From JAIVJN01 sp036732565 (GTDB lineage: Bacteria; Acidobacteriota; Vicinamibacteria; Vicinamibacterales; UBA2999): 16,209 bases of DNA. A program made the position numbers and the translations under genes. The notes under the pieces are model-generated. The model was not told the DNA's origin. It did no database searches and was given only the letters and a program-made list of their open reading frames with translations. Shown in pieces: positions 7,727-15,137 of the stretch. Position 1 is the stretch's first letter. The number at the start of each line of letters is the position of its first letter. Where the stretch lies: assembly GCA_036732565.1 (NCBI GenBank), contig DAINCF010000111.1, forward strand, positions 1 through 16,209. The letters are read 5' to 3'.

Positions 7727-7927
7727 GGCCTCACCTCCAGAAATTGCCAACGCCTGGTCACACGCGACAACTTGTCAGAGAGCAGGCGCGACGTGCCGAG
7801 CTGGGTTCGCAGTTCTGCTTGGCGGATCAGCTCCGGACATGCGAGGCAAATGTCCCTCTTAAATGGTCACCGCTGACCCTGCCGGACGTGGGTTGCAGAC
7901 GCGCCATGTTGGCCCGTGCGGACCAAG

Positions 7928-8725
7928 CTAGAGGGAGATCTTCAGCAACCAGCTGGTGGTCTCAATCCAGGCCGCGGTGGTGCTGAGCGGCACGCGCGCC
8001 ACCTGGAGGGCGAGGAGGGCGCCACCGGCGATCCAGTACACCGGATGGACGCGGCCCGTTGTCCTGCGGTCGTACACCATGGCCGCGACGATCGGCAGAT
8101 CCGAAACCAGTCCGGGCATGACCGTCACGAACACCGGCGGCGGGCTGACCGGTCCACCCCCGAGTGGATCCGGCGCCAGGAAGATCAGGAACCATCGTCC
8201 CACCGCCGCCTGCAGCAGGGAGACGGTCGCGACGAGCATCAGGCGCTTGTGGGTTTCGAGTTGCCTGACGTTGAGCAAGGCGATCGTGAACAGCACAGCA
8301 AAGAATGCGATGCCGCTCACGGGCACGATGGTGAATGCCTGTACCGCAGGGCCGAAGCCGTCGGCCGTCGACCGCTTCAGGCTGGTGATGGCGGCCGCCA
8401 TTCCGACGAAACACATGGTCGTGGCCACCGCAACCCCAAACACGCCCAGCTCACGGTGGCGGGTGAACTTGCGGTTGGCGGCAAGCCAGGTTTGGAGGAG
8501 GAATAGCAGCGTCCAGCCGTAGAAGACAACAGCATGCACGTGAGAGATCGCCGGGACCTCCAGCGTGCCGCGAAACAGCGGCAGCCAGTACGTCGGCGCG
8601 AATCCAACGACCGCCACCGCGACGCAGGCGGCCGCGATGCGGACGTAGAATCGGTGGCCGGCCGCAGTCCGGGATGCTCCGGTTGTGAGCGACGTCGCCA
8701 CCGCGGCTTGTGCAGTTACGCTCAA
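7928..8725 (-). CDS. Seven-helix integral membrane protein with conserved histidines
   Basis: A 265-residue inner-membrane protein with seven hydrophobic segments, beginning near residues 22-45, 58-78, 92-112, 128-150, 158-180, 190-212 and 222-240 (approximate). Histidines sit at helix ends: HVHAVVFYGWTLLFLLQTWL, FTRHRELGVFG and ETHKRLMLVATVSLLQAAVG. The HKRLMLxAT phrase and the paired histidines resemble small haem- or metal-binding membrane families such as DUF2306/DUF420-type proteins; this is recall, not a search result. The start is TTG at 8725, because GGAGAG lies 6 nt upstream; the open frame extends to 8875, but that extension is Arg/Ser-rich and not membrane-like. The gene is downstream of dinB on the same strand after 267 nt, so a separate promoter is likely. 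Confidence 0.8.
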   Translation of the reverse strand: MSVTAQAAVATSLTTGASRTAAGHRFYVRIAAACVAVAVVGFAPTYWLPLFRGTLEVPAISHVHAVVFYGWTLLFLLQTWLAANRKFTRHRELGVFGVAVATTMCFVGMAAAITSLKRSTADGFGPAVQAFTIVPVSGIAFFAVLFTIALLNVRQLETHKRLMLVATVSLLQAAVGRWFLIFLAPDPLGGGPVSPPPVFVTVMPGLVSDLPIVAAMVYDRRTTGRVHPVYWIAGGALLALQVARVPLSTTAAWIETTSWLLKISL

Positions 8726-8992
8726 TCGGATCTCTCCGGGTGCGAGTCTAGCGCAACCAAGGCGGCTCCACACGACGATGCTACGAGCGCTGTCTGCGCG
8801 AGGCTCGTCGGCGGAAGGGATTCGCGAGGCCGACCGGTGCGCCACTCCCAGCCCCGTAAAGAGACACGGCGACACCCCGCCAAGTGGGATCCGCCGATCG
8901 CGGGGGCTCGACAGATGGTCGTCGACGAGGAGAACGATGGGAGGAATGCCGACTGTCGTGGACGCATCTACGCAAATGAGCGCTGGCGCTAT
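8726..8992. other. Intergenic stretch between dinB and the membrane protein gene
   Basis: No gene supported. A short near-palindrome AGCGCTGGCGCT (8979-8990) lies just after the dinB stop but has no T-run, so it is a weak terminator candidate at best. Confidence 0.3.
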
Positions 8993-10237
8993 TCAGAGCT
9001 CTCGTTCGGCAAGGCGTCGGAACGCGTCCGGGACGGAGCGCACACCCCGCACTGCTGACCCATAGTCCACCGCTTTGTCTCCGAAGCGCTTGCGGATCGC
9101 ATCGACGGCCCGGTCTGCGCGCGATCGCGCGACGCCCTTTTTGGTGCCAGGACGGCGTCCTTCGTCGGCAAGCCCGAGCGGCAGCTCCAGTTGCACGATC
9201 GCATGCGGTTCGAGATGTGAGACGGAGATCGCCAGGAGCGAGATCGTCCTCTCGTCACGGTGATCCGCAAGGACGCCGCGCACCAAGTCCTCGGCGATCT
9301 CAGCGAGCGCCCTCGTGGCAGAAATCGGCGCTGACAGTGTGAGCGAGCGCGTGACCGAGCGCAAATCGGCGAAGCGCACGCGGACCGTGATCGTCCGGCC
9401 CGCCAGGGATTTGGCGCGGAGCCGGGCGCCGATGCGGTCGGCGAGATGATGGAGCGTCGGTTTGAACACGCGTTCGATCGCAGGCCGTCGTCCGAGCGCC
9501 GATTGCGCGCCGGCGGAGCGCGCGCGCTGGCGCGTCTGGATTTGCCGCGGATCGCGGTTCCACGCGAGTGCCGTCAACTTCTTTCCCGCCGCGCGGCCGA
9601 GCACTCGCTCCATGGATTGAGGAGAGCTCTCCGCCAATTGACCGATGGTGGCGACGCCGATCGTGGCGAGCCGCGCCTCGGTGGCGGGGCCCACACCCCA
9701 CATCAGCGCGACGGGCAGTTTGTGAAGGAACTCGAGTTCAGTGTCTGGATCGACGATGACCAATCCATCCGGCTTGGCGACCTGCGATGCGATCTTCGCC
9801 AGGTGCTTGGTACGCGCCACGCCGATTGACAGCGGCAAGCCAAGCTCGGCGCGCACACGCGCCCGAACCGTCCGTGCGATCTCTGCCGGCGAACCGAAGA
9901 GATGCGTGCACCCGGCCACGTCGGCGAAGGCCTCGTCGATGGAGATGCGCTCGATGGAAGGCGTGAAGTCGCTCAGGACGCCGATGGCGGCGTCGCCCAG
10001 CCGTTGATATTCGTCGAAGTGGCCGCCGACAAACACGAGGTCGGGACAGAGTTGCCGCGCACGCCGTCCAGGCATGCCGCTTCGTACGCCGAAGGCCCGC
10101 GCTTCGTAGGAGGCTGCGAGCACGACGCCGCCGCCGACCGCAATCGGCTTGCCGCGCAGGCGAGGGTCGAGGAGCTGTTCGACCGACGCATAAAAGGCGT
10201 CGAGGTCCGCGTGGAGAATGGTGGCTGTGGAACCCAT
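8993..10237 (-). CDS. dinB: DNA polymerase IV (Y-family translesion polymerase)
   Basis: A 414-residue Y-family polymerase that copies past damaged template bases. Catalytic acids are present: Asp11 and Asp13 in HADLDAFYASVE, and Asp101-Glu102 in SIDEAF. The steric-gate position is Tyr16. The helix-hairpin-helix thumb region carries MWGVGPATEARLATIG (about 179-194). The little-finger domain (about 250-340) is followed by QLELPL at 349-354, a good beta-clamp-binding motif. A basic tail of about 55 residues follows the clamp motif, with RADRAVDAIRKRFGDKAV. The ATG at 10237 directly precedes the family's conserved start. The ribosome site is weak (AAGAG about 9 nt upstream). It is probably the last gene of the VOC/nuclease/35-aa ORF operon, 25 nt after the small ORF's stop. 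No clear LexA box was seen. Confidence 0.95.
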   Translation of the reverse strand: MGSTATILHADLDAFYASVEQLLDPRLRGKPIAVGGGVVLAASYEARAFGVRSGMPGRRARQLCPDLVFVGGHFDEYQRLGDAAIGVLSDFTPSIERISIDEAFADVAGCTHLFGSPAEIARTVRARVRAELGLPLSIGVARTKHLAKIASQVAKPDGLVIVDPDTELEFLHKLPVALMWGVGPATEARLATIGVATIGQLAESSPQSMERVLGRAAGKKLTALAWNRDPRQIQTRQRARSAGAQSALGRRPAIERVFKPTLHHLADRIGARLRAKSLAGRTITVRVRFADLRSVTRSLTLSAPISATRALAEIAEDLVRGVLADHRDERTISLLAISVSHLEPHAIVQLELPLGLADEGRRPGTKKGVARSRADRAVDAIRKRFGDKAVDYGSAVRGVRSVPDAFRRLAEREL

Positions 10238-10262
10238 CTCGTTGACTCTTCGCCCTGGACCC

Positions 10263-10370
10263 TCACTGCGTGACGGCGTACTTGGTGACCGGCTCGCAGC
10301 GCGTGTACGCCCACATGTCGAACGCGGAGAGCCTGTCCGTCCATCGGTCGATCATCTGCCCGCCACGCAT
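10263..10370 (-). CDS. 35-residue ORF translationally coupled between nuclease and dinB
   Basis: The TGA of the nuclease gene (10372-10370) overlaps an ATG (10370-10368) as TGATG, the classic coupling arrangement. The frame runs 35 codons to a TGA at 10263, and dinB begins 25 nt later. The product begins MRGGQMIDRWTDRLSAFDMW and ends with EPVTKYAVTQ. It has three Trp/Tyr-type aromatics in the middle, one Cys, balanced charge and no low-complexity bias, unlike a random GC-rich frame. I know no family. It could be a real small protein made with the two repair proteins, a reinitiation relay for dinB, or chance. It is below the length cut-off of most gene finders. Confidence 0.5.
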   Translation of the reverse strand: MRGGQMIDRWTDRLSAFDMWAYTRCEPVTKYAVTQ

Positions 10371-12016
10371 CACACCCACCACAGCGCAGACGCGAGTCGC
10401 GACTCGTCGAGTGCCGGTCCGACGCCCAGGCGCAGCGCCACGGGAGCGCCAGCTGCGATCAAGCGCTTCAGCTCCGTCGTCAATACCCGTAGGCGATCGA
10501 AGGAGGCGAGGGTGAAAGCCTCACGACGTGCGGCGACCGGACGGCGGTAACCCGGTGGAATCGGTGGCGTCGCGTGTGCGTCCACTGCCCCACTCAACAC
10601 CACCTCGCTGTTCTCGATCACAAGGAGCCGCACACACCTGTCAACGGGCTCGCGCCACACCACGGACGAATCGAACAACCGCGTCAACCAGATCGCGCGG
10701 CGTCGGAGGAGCGCCGCCCGCAACGCGAGCCACTCCAGCGACACTTGCACGAACTCCGGGGTCCATACGGTCAAGCCACGACCCGTTTCGTTGGCGTCAT
10801 CTTCATTAACGTCGCGGTCTCGCCGACCTTCTCGCCACAAGCGCGTGCCAAGCCGCAGCAGCTTCGCCTGCGCCGAGAGATCGAAGGACGACAGTTCTGG
10901 GTGGGACGCGCACAGCCGCTCGAAACCGGCGGTGAACGTGCCCGCATCCGGGCCCCAGGGACCGGACGTCAGCGCCGCGCAGTCTGCCTGACCGAGTGCT
11001 ACGAATTGATCGAGCGTCTCGGCCGACGCAAATGGTCCGAGCGGACAGTGCGACGACGGCTGTGAACTACGCGCGCTGAGATCCAGCGACGTGAACCACA
11101 ACGCGCGGTCCTGACTCGTGAGCGCGACGTTGTAGGGCGGTCGGTGCCGCTTGATTTCGTCCGTCTCCAAGAGCGCGGCCTCGAGCGGACTTGGTGTGAC
11201 GTCGAACGAGATCGCCCGTGCCTGCGACAGCATCTCGAGCATCCGCTCGGGCACGCCGTTCTGCTTCCCAAAGTAGCTGTTGACCCGATCATGGAGCGAC
11301 GCTGCCTTGCCGACGTACAGGACGCTTCCGTCTGTCCGAAGCATGCGATAGATGCCAGGCGCGTGCGGCAGCGAAAGCCGCACGTCGCGCGGCATCGGCC
11401 AAACGCGCCGCCGACACCTCGTGGGCTTGACCGGCCCGCTGAGCCAGTCGTGGAGCGCGCTCCACGTCGACACACCCTGCATTTCCAGCAGCCGAACCAA
11501 CTCTTGCCACACGAACGCCGTCGCTTCGACGTGATCGGCGCTGCGACGCAACGCGCCAACCGCGCGACCGAAATATCCAGCAAGGGCACGCAGGCTGCAG
11601 CGAGGCAGCTCGGGGAACAGACGCCGGGCAATATCCCGGGTGCAGACCACGTCGAGCGGAAACACGCCAGCGGCCAAATGGGAAAGGAACGGCTGCTCGA
11701 ATCGAGCGAAGTGGATGACCGTCGGCGCGGGCTGCTGCGTGAGAGTCGCGGCCTGATCGGACAGCTCGAGCCACGCAACGTGTCGGTCGACACCGTCTCG
11801 CATCATGCGCTCGGAGATTCCCGTGATCCGCGCAACGGTTGGCGGAATCTGCTCGCCGTCTGGAAGCGCGATCAGGCACGCACGCGCGTGCGTGATGGTG
11901 TTGCGCACTCGGGCCCAGCCGATCTCAAGGAGATGCCCTCGCGGAGCCGCGGCCGTGGCCTGACAGTCGACCGCCAGCACCTCGAGTTGCGAGAGCGGCT
12001 CGGAATGACTGCCCAT
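10370..12016 (-). CDS. DnaQ-like exonuclease domain fused to UvrC/Cho-type GIY-YIG nuclease
   Basis: A 548-residue fusion. Residues 10-180 have the fold pattern of DEDDh exonucleases, but the key acids are changed: the DxE motif reads Asp17-Cys-Gln19, the second motif is HFARFE (102-107) with Glu for Asp, and the expected H-x4-D is replaced by SADHVEATAF (159-168). Residues 216-298 are a GIY-YIG endonuclease with its catalytic set intact: GIY (221-223), YVGK (234-237), Arg244 and Glu284 in LLETDEIKRHRPPYN. The C-terminal 250 residues (starting near CPLGPF) resemble the region after GIY-YIG in Cho and related DnaQ-UvrC fusions. The likely role is incision at damaged DNA, with the N-terminal domain perhaps only binding DNA. 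The start ATG has GGTGA upstream. It lies 3 nt after the VOC gene and overlaps the 35-aa ORF, upstream of dinB. Confidence 0.88.
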   Translation of the reverse strand: MGSHSEPLSQLEVLAVDCQATAAAPRGHLLEIGWARVRNTITHARACLIALPDGEQIPPTVARITGISERMMRDGVDRHVAWLELSDQAATLTQQPAPTVIHFARFEQPFLSHLAAGVFPLDVVCTRDIARRLFPELPRCSLRALAGYFGRAVGALRRSADHVEATAFVWQELVRLLEMQGVSTWSALHDWLSGPVKPTRCRRRVWPMPRDVRLSLPHAPGIYRMLRTDGSVLYVGKAASLHDRVNSYFGKQNGVPERMLEMLSQARAISFDVTPSPLEAALLETDEIKRHRPPYNVALTSQDRALWFTSLDLSARSSQPSSHCPLGPFASAETLDQFVALGQADCAALTSGPWGPDAGTFTAGFERLCASHPELSSFDLSAQAKLLRLGTRLWREGRRDRDVNEDDANETGRGLTVWTPEFVQVSLEWLALRAALLRRRAIWLTRLFDSSVVWREPVDRCVRLLVIENSEVVLSGAVDAHATPPIPPGYRRPVAARREAFTLASFDRLRVLTTELKRLIAAGAPVALRLGVGPALDESRLASALWWV

Positions 12017-12111
12017 CGGTCACCGCTTCAGCCGCGAAGGCGCGGACGTAGCTCCCCGCAACTTCCTGGTTCGGCCGCTCGCATTCGTCGGTTGCAAGCG
12101 CTTGTTCGGCC
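12017..12111 (-). repeat. attC-like imperfect palindrome at the VOC/nuclease junction
   Basis: Read on the minus strand, the segment opens CCGAACAAGCGCTTGCAACC and closes GCGGCTGAAGCGGTGACCG. The arms pair as CGCTT, CA, CCG, CGAA and GCG, with an extra unpaired G and an extra unpaired A in one arm only, like the extrahelical bases of integron attC sites. The outer boxes (GCCGAAC and GTGACCG) are poor matches to the attC consensus RYYYAAC/GTTRRRY, so it may be decayed or a different dispersed repeat. It encodes the tail of the VOC protein, including NKRLQPT. Confidence 0.45.
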
Positions 12112-12523
12112 GCCGCCTCGCGGGTTCCCTTCGCTCGGGCGCGGAAAGCGCGCTGATCGTGATGTGGTATCCGTCCGGATCCCGGAGTGAGAACTCGCGA
12201 GTGTGAGTGTTCGGGTTCACATGGGGCTCCTCTTCGAACCGGCCGACGAGAGCGCGTGCTCTCTTCAGGGCCATCCCGTAGTCGTCGACGCGGAAGAACA
12301 AGAGGAGCCCATTGCCAGGCGACGCCTCGTCCGGGCTCATCAAGGACGGGTGCTCGTGCGCGCCCCACCGGTGGAGGCAAAGCAACATGGTTCCATCCGT
12401 ATCCAGGATCTGACCAAAGTGGTCATGGCTTGGAGGCGTCTCGGGCTGACCGAAGAGCGACTGGTACCATTTGAGGCTGCCGGGAACGTCGCGTACGCCG
12501 ATGATCGTCCATGTGCGTTTCAT
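12020..12523 (-). CDS. VOC-superfamily (glyoxalase/bleomycin-resistance-like) protein
   Basis: A 167-residue protein with one vicinal-oxygen-chelate unit repeat: MKRTWTIIGVRDVPGSLKWY (the first beta-alpha element), a middle strand set near GTMLLCLHRWG, and the closing REFSLRDPDGYHITISAL (about 113-131). Candidate metal ligands include His in HDHFG (about 33-35) and Glu in REFSL. The natural domain seems to end near residue 131; the remaining 36 residues are basic and come from the attC-like palindrome (PNKRLQPTNASG). The substrate cannot be told. Its stop is 3 nt before the nuclease gene, so it is probably the first gene of that operon. The ribosome site is weak (GGAAA). Confidence 0.85.
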   Translation of the reverse strand: MKRTWTIIGVRDVPGSLKWYQSLFGQPETPPSHDHFGQILDTDGTMLLCLHRWGAHEHPSLMSPDEASPGNGLLLFFRVDDYGMALKRARALVGRFEEEPHVNPNTHTREFSLRDPDGYHITISALSAPERREPARRRPNKRLQPTNASGRTRKLRGATSAPSRLKR

Positions 12524-12616
12524 CGCATTTCCGCTGTCGCCTTAACCGCTAGACGTGACTAGAAGGGCGCGTCAGCGTATCACATTCGCTTTTTGTTCGT
12601 CTTTCTATTTCTGTCC

Positions 12617-12632
12617 ACGGTAAGCCCGATGG

Positions 12633-12639
<7 letters not shown>
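12617..12639 (-). terminator. Hairpin over the 3' end of the RibD-C gene
   Basis: ACGGTAAGCC (12617-12626) pairs with GGCTACCGT (12631-12639) around a CGAT loop, with one bulged A. The gene's TAG (12633-12635) lies inside the arm. No U-run follows on the minus strand, so it is a terminator-like or RNA-stabilising hairpin rather than a standard intrinsic terminator. The rest of the 12524-12632 gap is AT-rich with no gene. Confidence 0.35.
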
Positions 12640-13181
<542 letters not shown>

Positions 13182-13224
13182 TATTTACCTCCGATCAAGA
13201 TTAGATTGGTTAACGTGCCTGGAA

Positions 13225-13238
13225 AGCGGCTTCCCGCT
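13225..13238 (-). other. Small hairpin between the HxlR and RibD-C genes
   Basis: AGCGG (13225-13229) and CCGCT (13234-13238) form a 5-bp stem with a 4-nt loop just after the HxlR stop. On the minus strand it is followed by TTCC, too weak a T-tract for a confident terminator. Confidence 0.25.
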
Positions 13239-13248
13239 GCGCGAAACG

Positions 13249-13764
13249 CTAGCGCGCTTTTACCCTCCGCTTCCTCGCGACCACCTTTTCATACGCCTCG
13301 CGCAGCTGCACGGAGGGCGGCGCACGGCGACGACGTTTCGGGGCGGCGCCGAGGTGACGCTCGCGGAGTTCGTCCATGAAGTCCGCCCAGAACCTCGGGC
13401 CGCCTTCATCGAGAAGCTCGGCGCGAATCGACAACTCCTCCGTCACGGGCAGATATGTGAGGCCCCAGGCGCTCATCTGCGCGAGGACGGGGAACAGGGC
13501 GATCCCTTGCTCGGTCAAGGAATAGACCGCCTTCTGCTTGTGCGTCGGGTCGTCGGCCTTCGTCAGGATCCCTTCCTCGACGAGGCGCTTGAGCCGGTCG
13601 GCCAGGATGTTCGACGCGATCCCTTCCTCGGAATTCGTCAGCAGCTCGCGGAAATGCCGCCGGTTCCCGAACATGAGGTCGCGAAGGACGATGAGGCTCC
13701 ATTTGTCGCCGACGACTTCGAGGGTGAGGTTGATCGGGCACCCGGAGCGTCGATGGTCGTTCAT
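13249..13764 (-). CDS. HxlR-family winged-helix transcriptional regulator
   Basis: A 171-residue DNA-binding protein. The HxlR signature is complete: RRSGCPINLTLEVVGDKWSL at residues 5-24 with the conserved Cys9, LIVLRDLMFGNRRHFRELL, then GIASNILADRLKRLVEEGIL (recognition helix and wing) and YSLTEQGIALFPVLAQMS. HxlR proteins bind as dimers near their own promoters, and the N-terminal Cys can sense thiol or electrophile stress in some members. The C-terminal 45 residues are a basic extension (KRRRRAPPSVQLREAY). It is divergent from the second RibD-C gene (72-nt gap) and upstream of the first, so it probably controls both. GGGGGG directly before the ATG is a close-spaced ribosome site. Confidence 0.92.
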   Translation of the reverse strand: MNDHRRSGCPINLTLEVVGDKWSLIVLRDLMFGNRRHFRELLTNSEEGIASNILADRLKRLVEEGILTKADDPTHKQKAVYSLTEQGIALFPVLAQMSAWGLTYLPVTEELSIRAELLDEGGPRFWADFMDELRERHLGAAPKRRRRAPPSVQLREAYEKVVARKRRVKAR

Positions 13765-13795
13765 GTCCCCCCGTCCAGGACATTACTGCCACTGG

Positions 13796-13823
13796 TTGCT
13801 ATATGCAAGCAGATGGCTATTAT
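13796..13823 (+). promoter_or_regulatory. Promoter of the second RibD-C gene with possible HxlR operator
   Basis: TTGCTA (13796-13801), a 16-nt gap and TATTAT (13818-13823) form a reasonable promoter. The small palindrome TTGC-TATAT-GCAA (13796-13808) covers the -35, a plausible HxlR site in the divergent gap; the assignment of operator is an inference. Confidence 0.45.
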
Positions 13824-13836
13824 AGGAAGGAATACC

Positions 13837-14385
13837 GTGCGCAAACTCATCATGTGGAATCTGATCTCGCTCGACGGCTTCATCGAGGGGCCCAACCGCG
13901 ACATCTCCTGGCTCAACGACGTCTGGGGCCCGGAGCTCGAGCAGCTCTCCATCGAGCAGGGGAAGGAGATCGGCGCGCTCCTGTTCGGGCGCGTCACCTA
14001 TGAGCTGATGGCCGGCTACTGGCCGACGGCGAAGAAGAGCGCGATCACGGATTACATGAATGCGCTGCCGAAGTACGTCTTCTCGCGCACGCTGAAGAAG
14101 GCGGAGTGGGCGAACACGACGCTGCTGACAGGAGATCCCGCGGCGGAAGTCGCGACGCTGAAGCGCGCGGACGGGAAGGACATGTTCGTCTTCGGCAGCG
14201 CCGACCTGTCCTCGCAGGTCATGCCGCAGTTCGACGAGCTCAGGATCGGCGTCGCGCCGCTCGTTCTCGGTTCGGGCTCGCCGCTTTTCAAGAAGCAGGA
14301 CGAAAAGGCAAAGCTGAAGTTGTTGGGCACCGACCGGCATTCGACCGGTGTCGTCATCCTGCGTTACGCACCGCACGTCGATTAG
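13837..14385 (+). CDS. RibD C-terminal / dihydrofolate-reductase-like protein (second copy)
   Basis: A 182-residue COG0262/RibD-C protein, the same length as the copy at 12633-13181 but clearly divergent. The start is the GTG at 13837 with AAGGA 5 nt upstream, matching the family opening RKLIMWNLISLDGFIEGPNR. Other family parts are IGALLFGRVTYELMAGYW (about 48-65), LPKYVFSRTLKKAEW, DMFVFGSADLSSQVM (cofactor loop; the usual Gly-Gly is Gly-Ser here) and APLVLGSGSPLF (about 144-155). It is probably an NADPH-dependent reductase of unknown substrate. It is transcribed divergently from the HxlR regulator. The frame is open upstream to 13150 across the antisense of the HxlR gene, but that extension is a shadow. 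Confidence 0.92.
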   Translation: MRKLIMWNLISLDGFIEGPNRDISWLNDVWGPELEQLSIEQGKEIGALLFGRVTYELMAGYWPTAKKSAITDYMNALPKYVFSRTLKKAEWANTTLLTGDPAAEVATLKRADGKDMFVFGSADLSSQVMPQFDELRIGVAPLVLGSGSPLFKKQDEKAKLKLLGTDRHSTGVVILRYAPHVD

Positions 14386-14454
14386 GCCGCGATCCGTGAT
14401 CCCGGCGGTTCGCCTGCCGACGTCGACGCGCTCGTCGCGGCCGTCGAGCGCTGA
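14386..14454 (+). other. Coding-like 22-codon stretch in frame after the RibD-C stop
   Basis: Directly after the TAG (14383-14385) the same frame continues AAIRDPGGSPADVDALVAAV-ER to a TGA (14452-14454). The composition looks like a protein C-terminus (Asp/Ala/Val helix), not like the RibD-C family end. It may be a leftover of another gene fused at the junction; stop-codon read-through is possible but unlikely. Confidence 0.3.
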
Positions 14455-14466
14455 TAGGAGAGAGCT

Positions 14467-14921
14467 GTGGCGACCTACGCTTTAATTCCCGGCGGAGGGG
14501 CGACCCATGGGAGTGGCATCGGCTCGTCCCCGAGCTGGCGTCCCGCGGACACCATGCCATCGCGAGCCGGCTGCCAGCCGAGGACGACGCGGCCGGCTGG
14601 TCTGAGTACGCGGATGCGGTCGTCGACGCCATCGGTGACCGCGCCGACGTCATCCTCGTCGCCGCGTCGATGGGTGGTTTCACCGCGCCCATCGTCTGCA
14701 CCCGGCGCCGAGTCGACCTGCTCGTCCTGCTCAACGCGATGATCCCCGTGCCCGGTGAGACCTTCAACGCGTGGGGGTCGGCACTGGGCATCCGCGTGGT
14801 GCCCCTCGGCCGCGGAGTCAGATCCCATCAGCCGATGATCTCCAGGAGATTCGGCAACGCGGACGCAAAGGTTGGCTGTCCGTCCGCCGTACGGGTGGGA
14901 GGTGTCGGAGACGTCGCTTGA
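14467..14921 (+). pseudogene. Alpha/beta hydrolase, frameshifted and 3'-truncated
   Basis: A GGAGAGAG ribosome site precedes GTG at 14467, opening VATYALIPGGGATHGS, the first strand and oxyanion region of an alpha/beta hydrolase. Near 14508-14513 the family continues in another frame: WHRLVPELASRGHHAIASRL, then EYADAVVDAIGDRADVILVA, the nucleophile elbow ASMGGFTAP with its Ser, and VDLLVLLNAMIPVPGET. A single lost base explains the shift. After about 14780 the similarity stops, and unrelated residues run to a TGA at 14919-14921. The catalytic Asp/His half is therefore missing, so it cannot be a working hydrolase. A sequencing error could explain the frameshift but not the lost 3' half. Confidence 0.75.
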
Positions 14922-15005
14922 GGATCAGAACCCAAGACCCTCGCGAACACCTTGTCGACTTGCCAATTTCAGGAACTGGCGGACAGAGTGGGATCCGAAC
15001 CCAAG
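14922..15005. repeat. 15-bp direct repeat, T-arm-like, spaced 69 bp
   Basis: GGATCAGAACCCAAG (14922-14936) and GGATCCGAACCCAAG (14991-15005) differ at one base. The second copy is part of the tRNA-Ser-like end; the first has no acceptor sequence beside it. Confidence 0.6.
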
Positions 15006-15009
15006 GTGG
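14977..15009 (-). other. tRNA-Ser 3'-end remnant, candidate integration (att) site
   Basis: On the minus strand the segment reads TTGGG-TTCGGAT-CCCAC (T-arm), TCTGTCC (acceptor 3' strand), G, CCA, the form of a tRNA-Ser 3' end. Two key positions are changed: the outer T-stem pair is broken (T opposite C) and the invariant A58 is G. No anticodon arm, variable arm or matching GGACAGA 5' strand is found upstream, so it is a fragment and not a tRNA gene. Such 3' ends are left by integrases that use tRNA genes. The rest of 15010-15137 holds no feature I can name. Confidence 0.6.
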
Positions 15010-15137
15010 GACTTCCCTTCTCACTCTTTTCGAAACGACCTCCAGAAATTCCTCTCGCCCCGACACATCCTGTTCGGCGCGGCCAGGTTCTGGTGCCGAA
15101 GCCTGTCGCCAGTGAACTCTCCGCCGCAGCGCGCCAC

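Noticed and set aside
10455..10485. AAGCGCTTCAGC resembling the arm of the attC-like element
   Set aside because: It lies inside the nuclease coding region (Leu-Lys-Arg-Leu codons) and has no partner arm.
12524..12632. Second attC-like site (AACAAAAAGCG ... AGCGGTTAAGG on the minus strand)
   Set aside because: The arms do not pair beyond a few bases.
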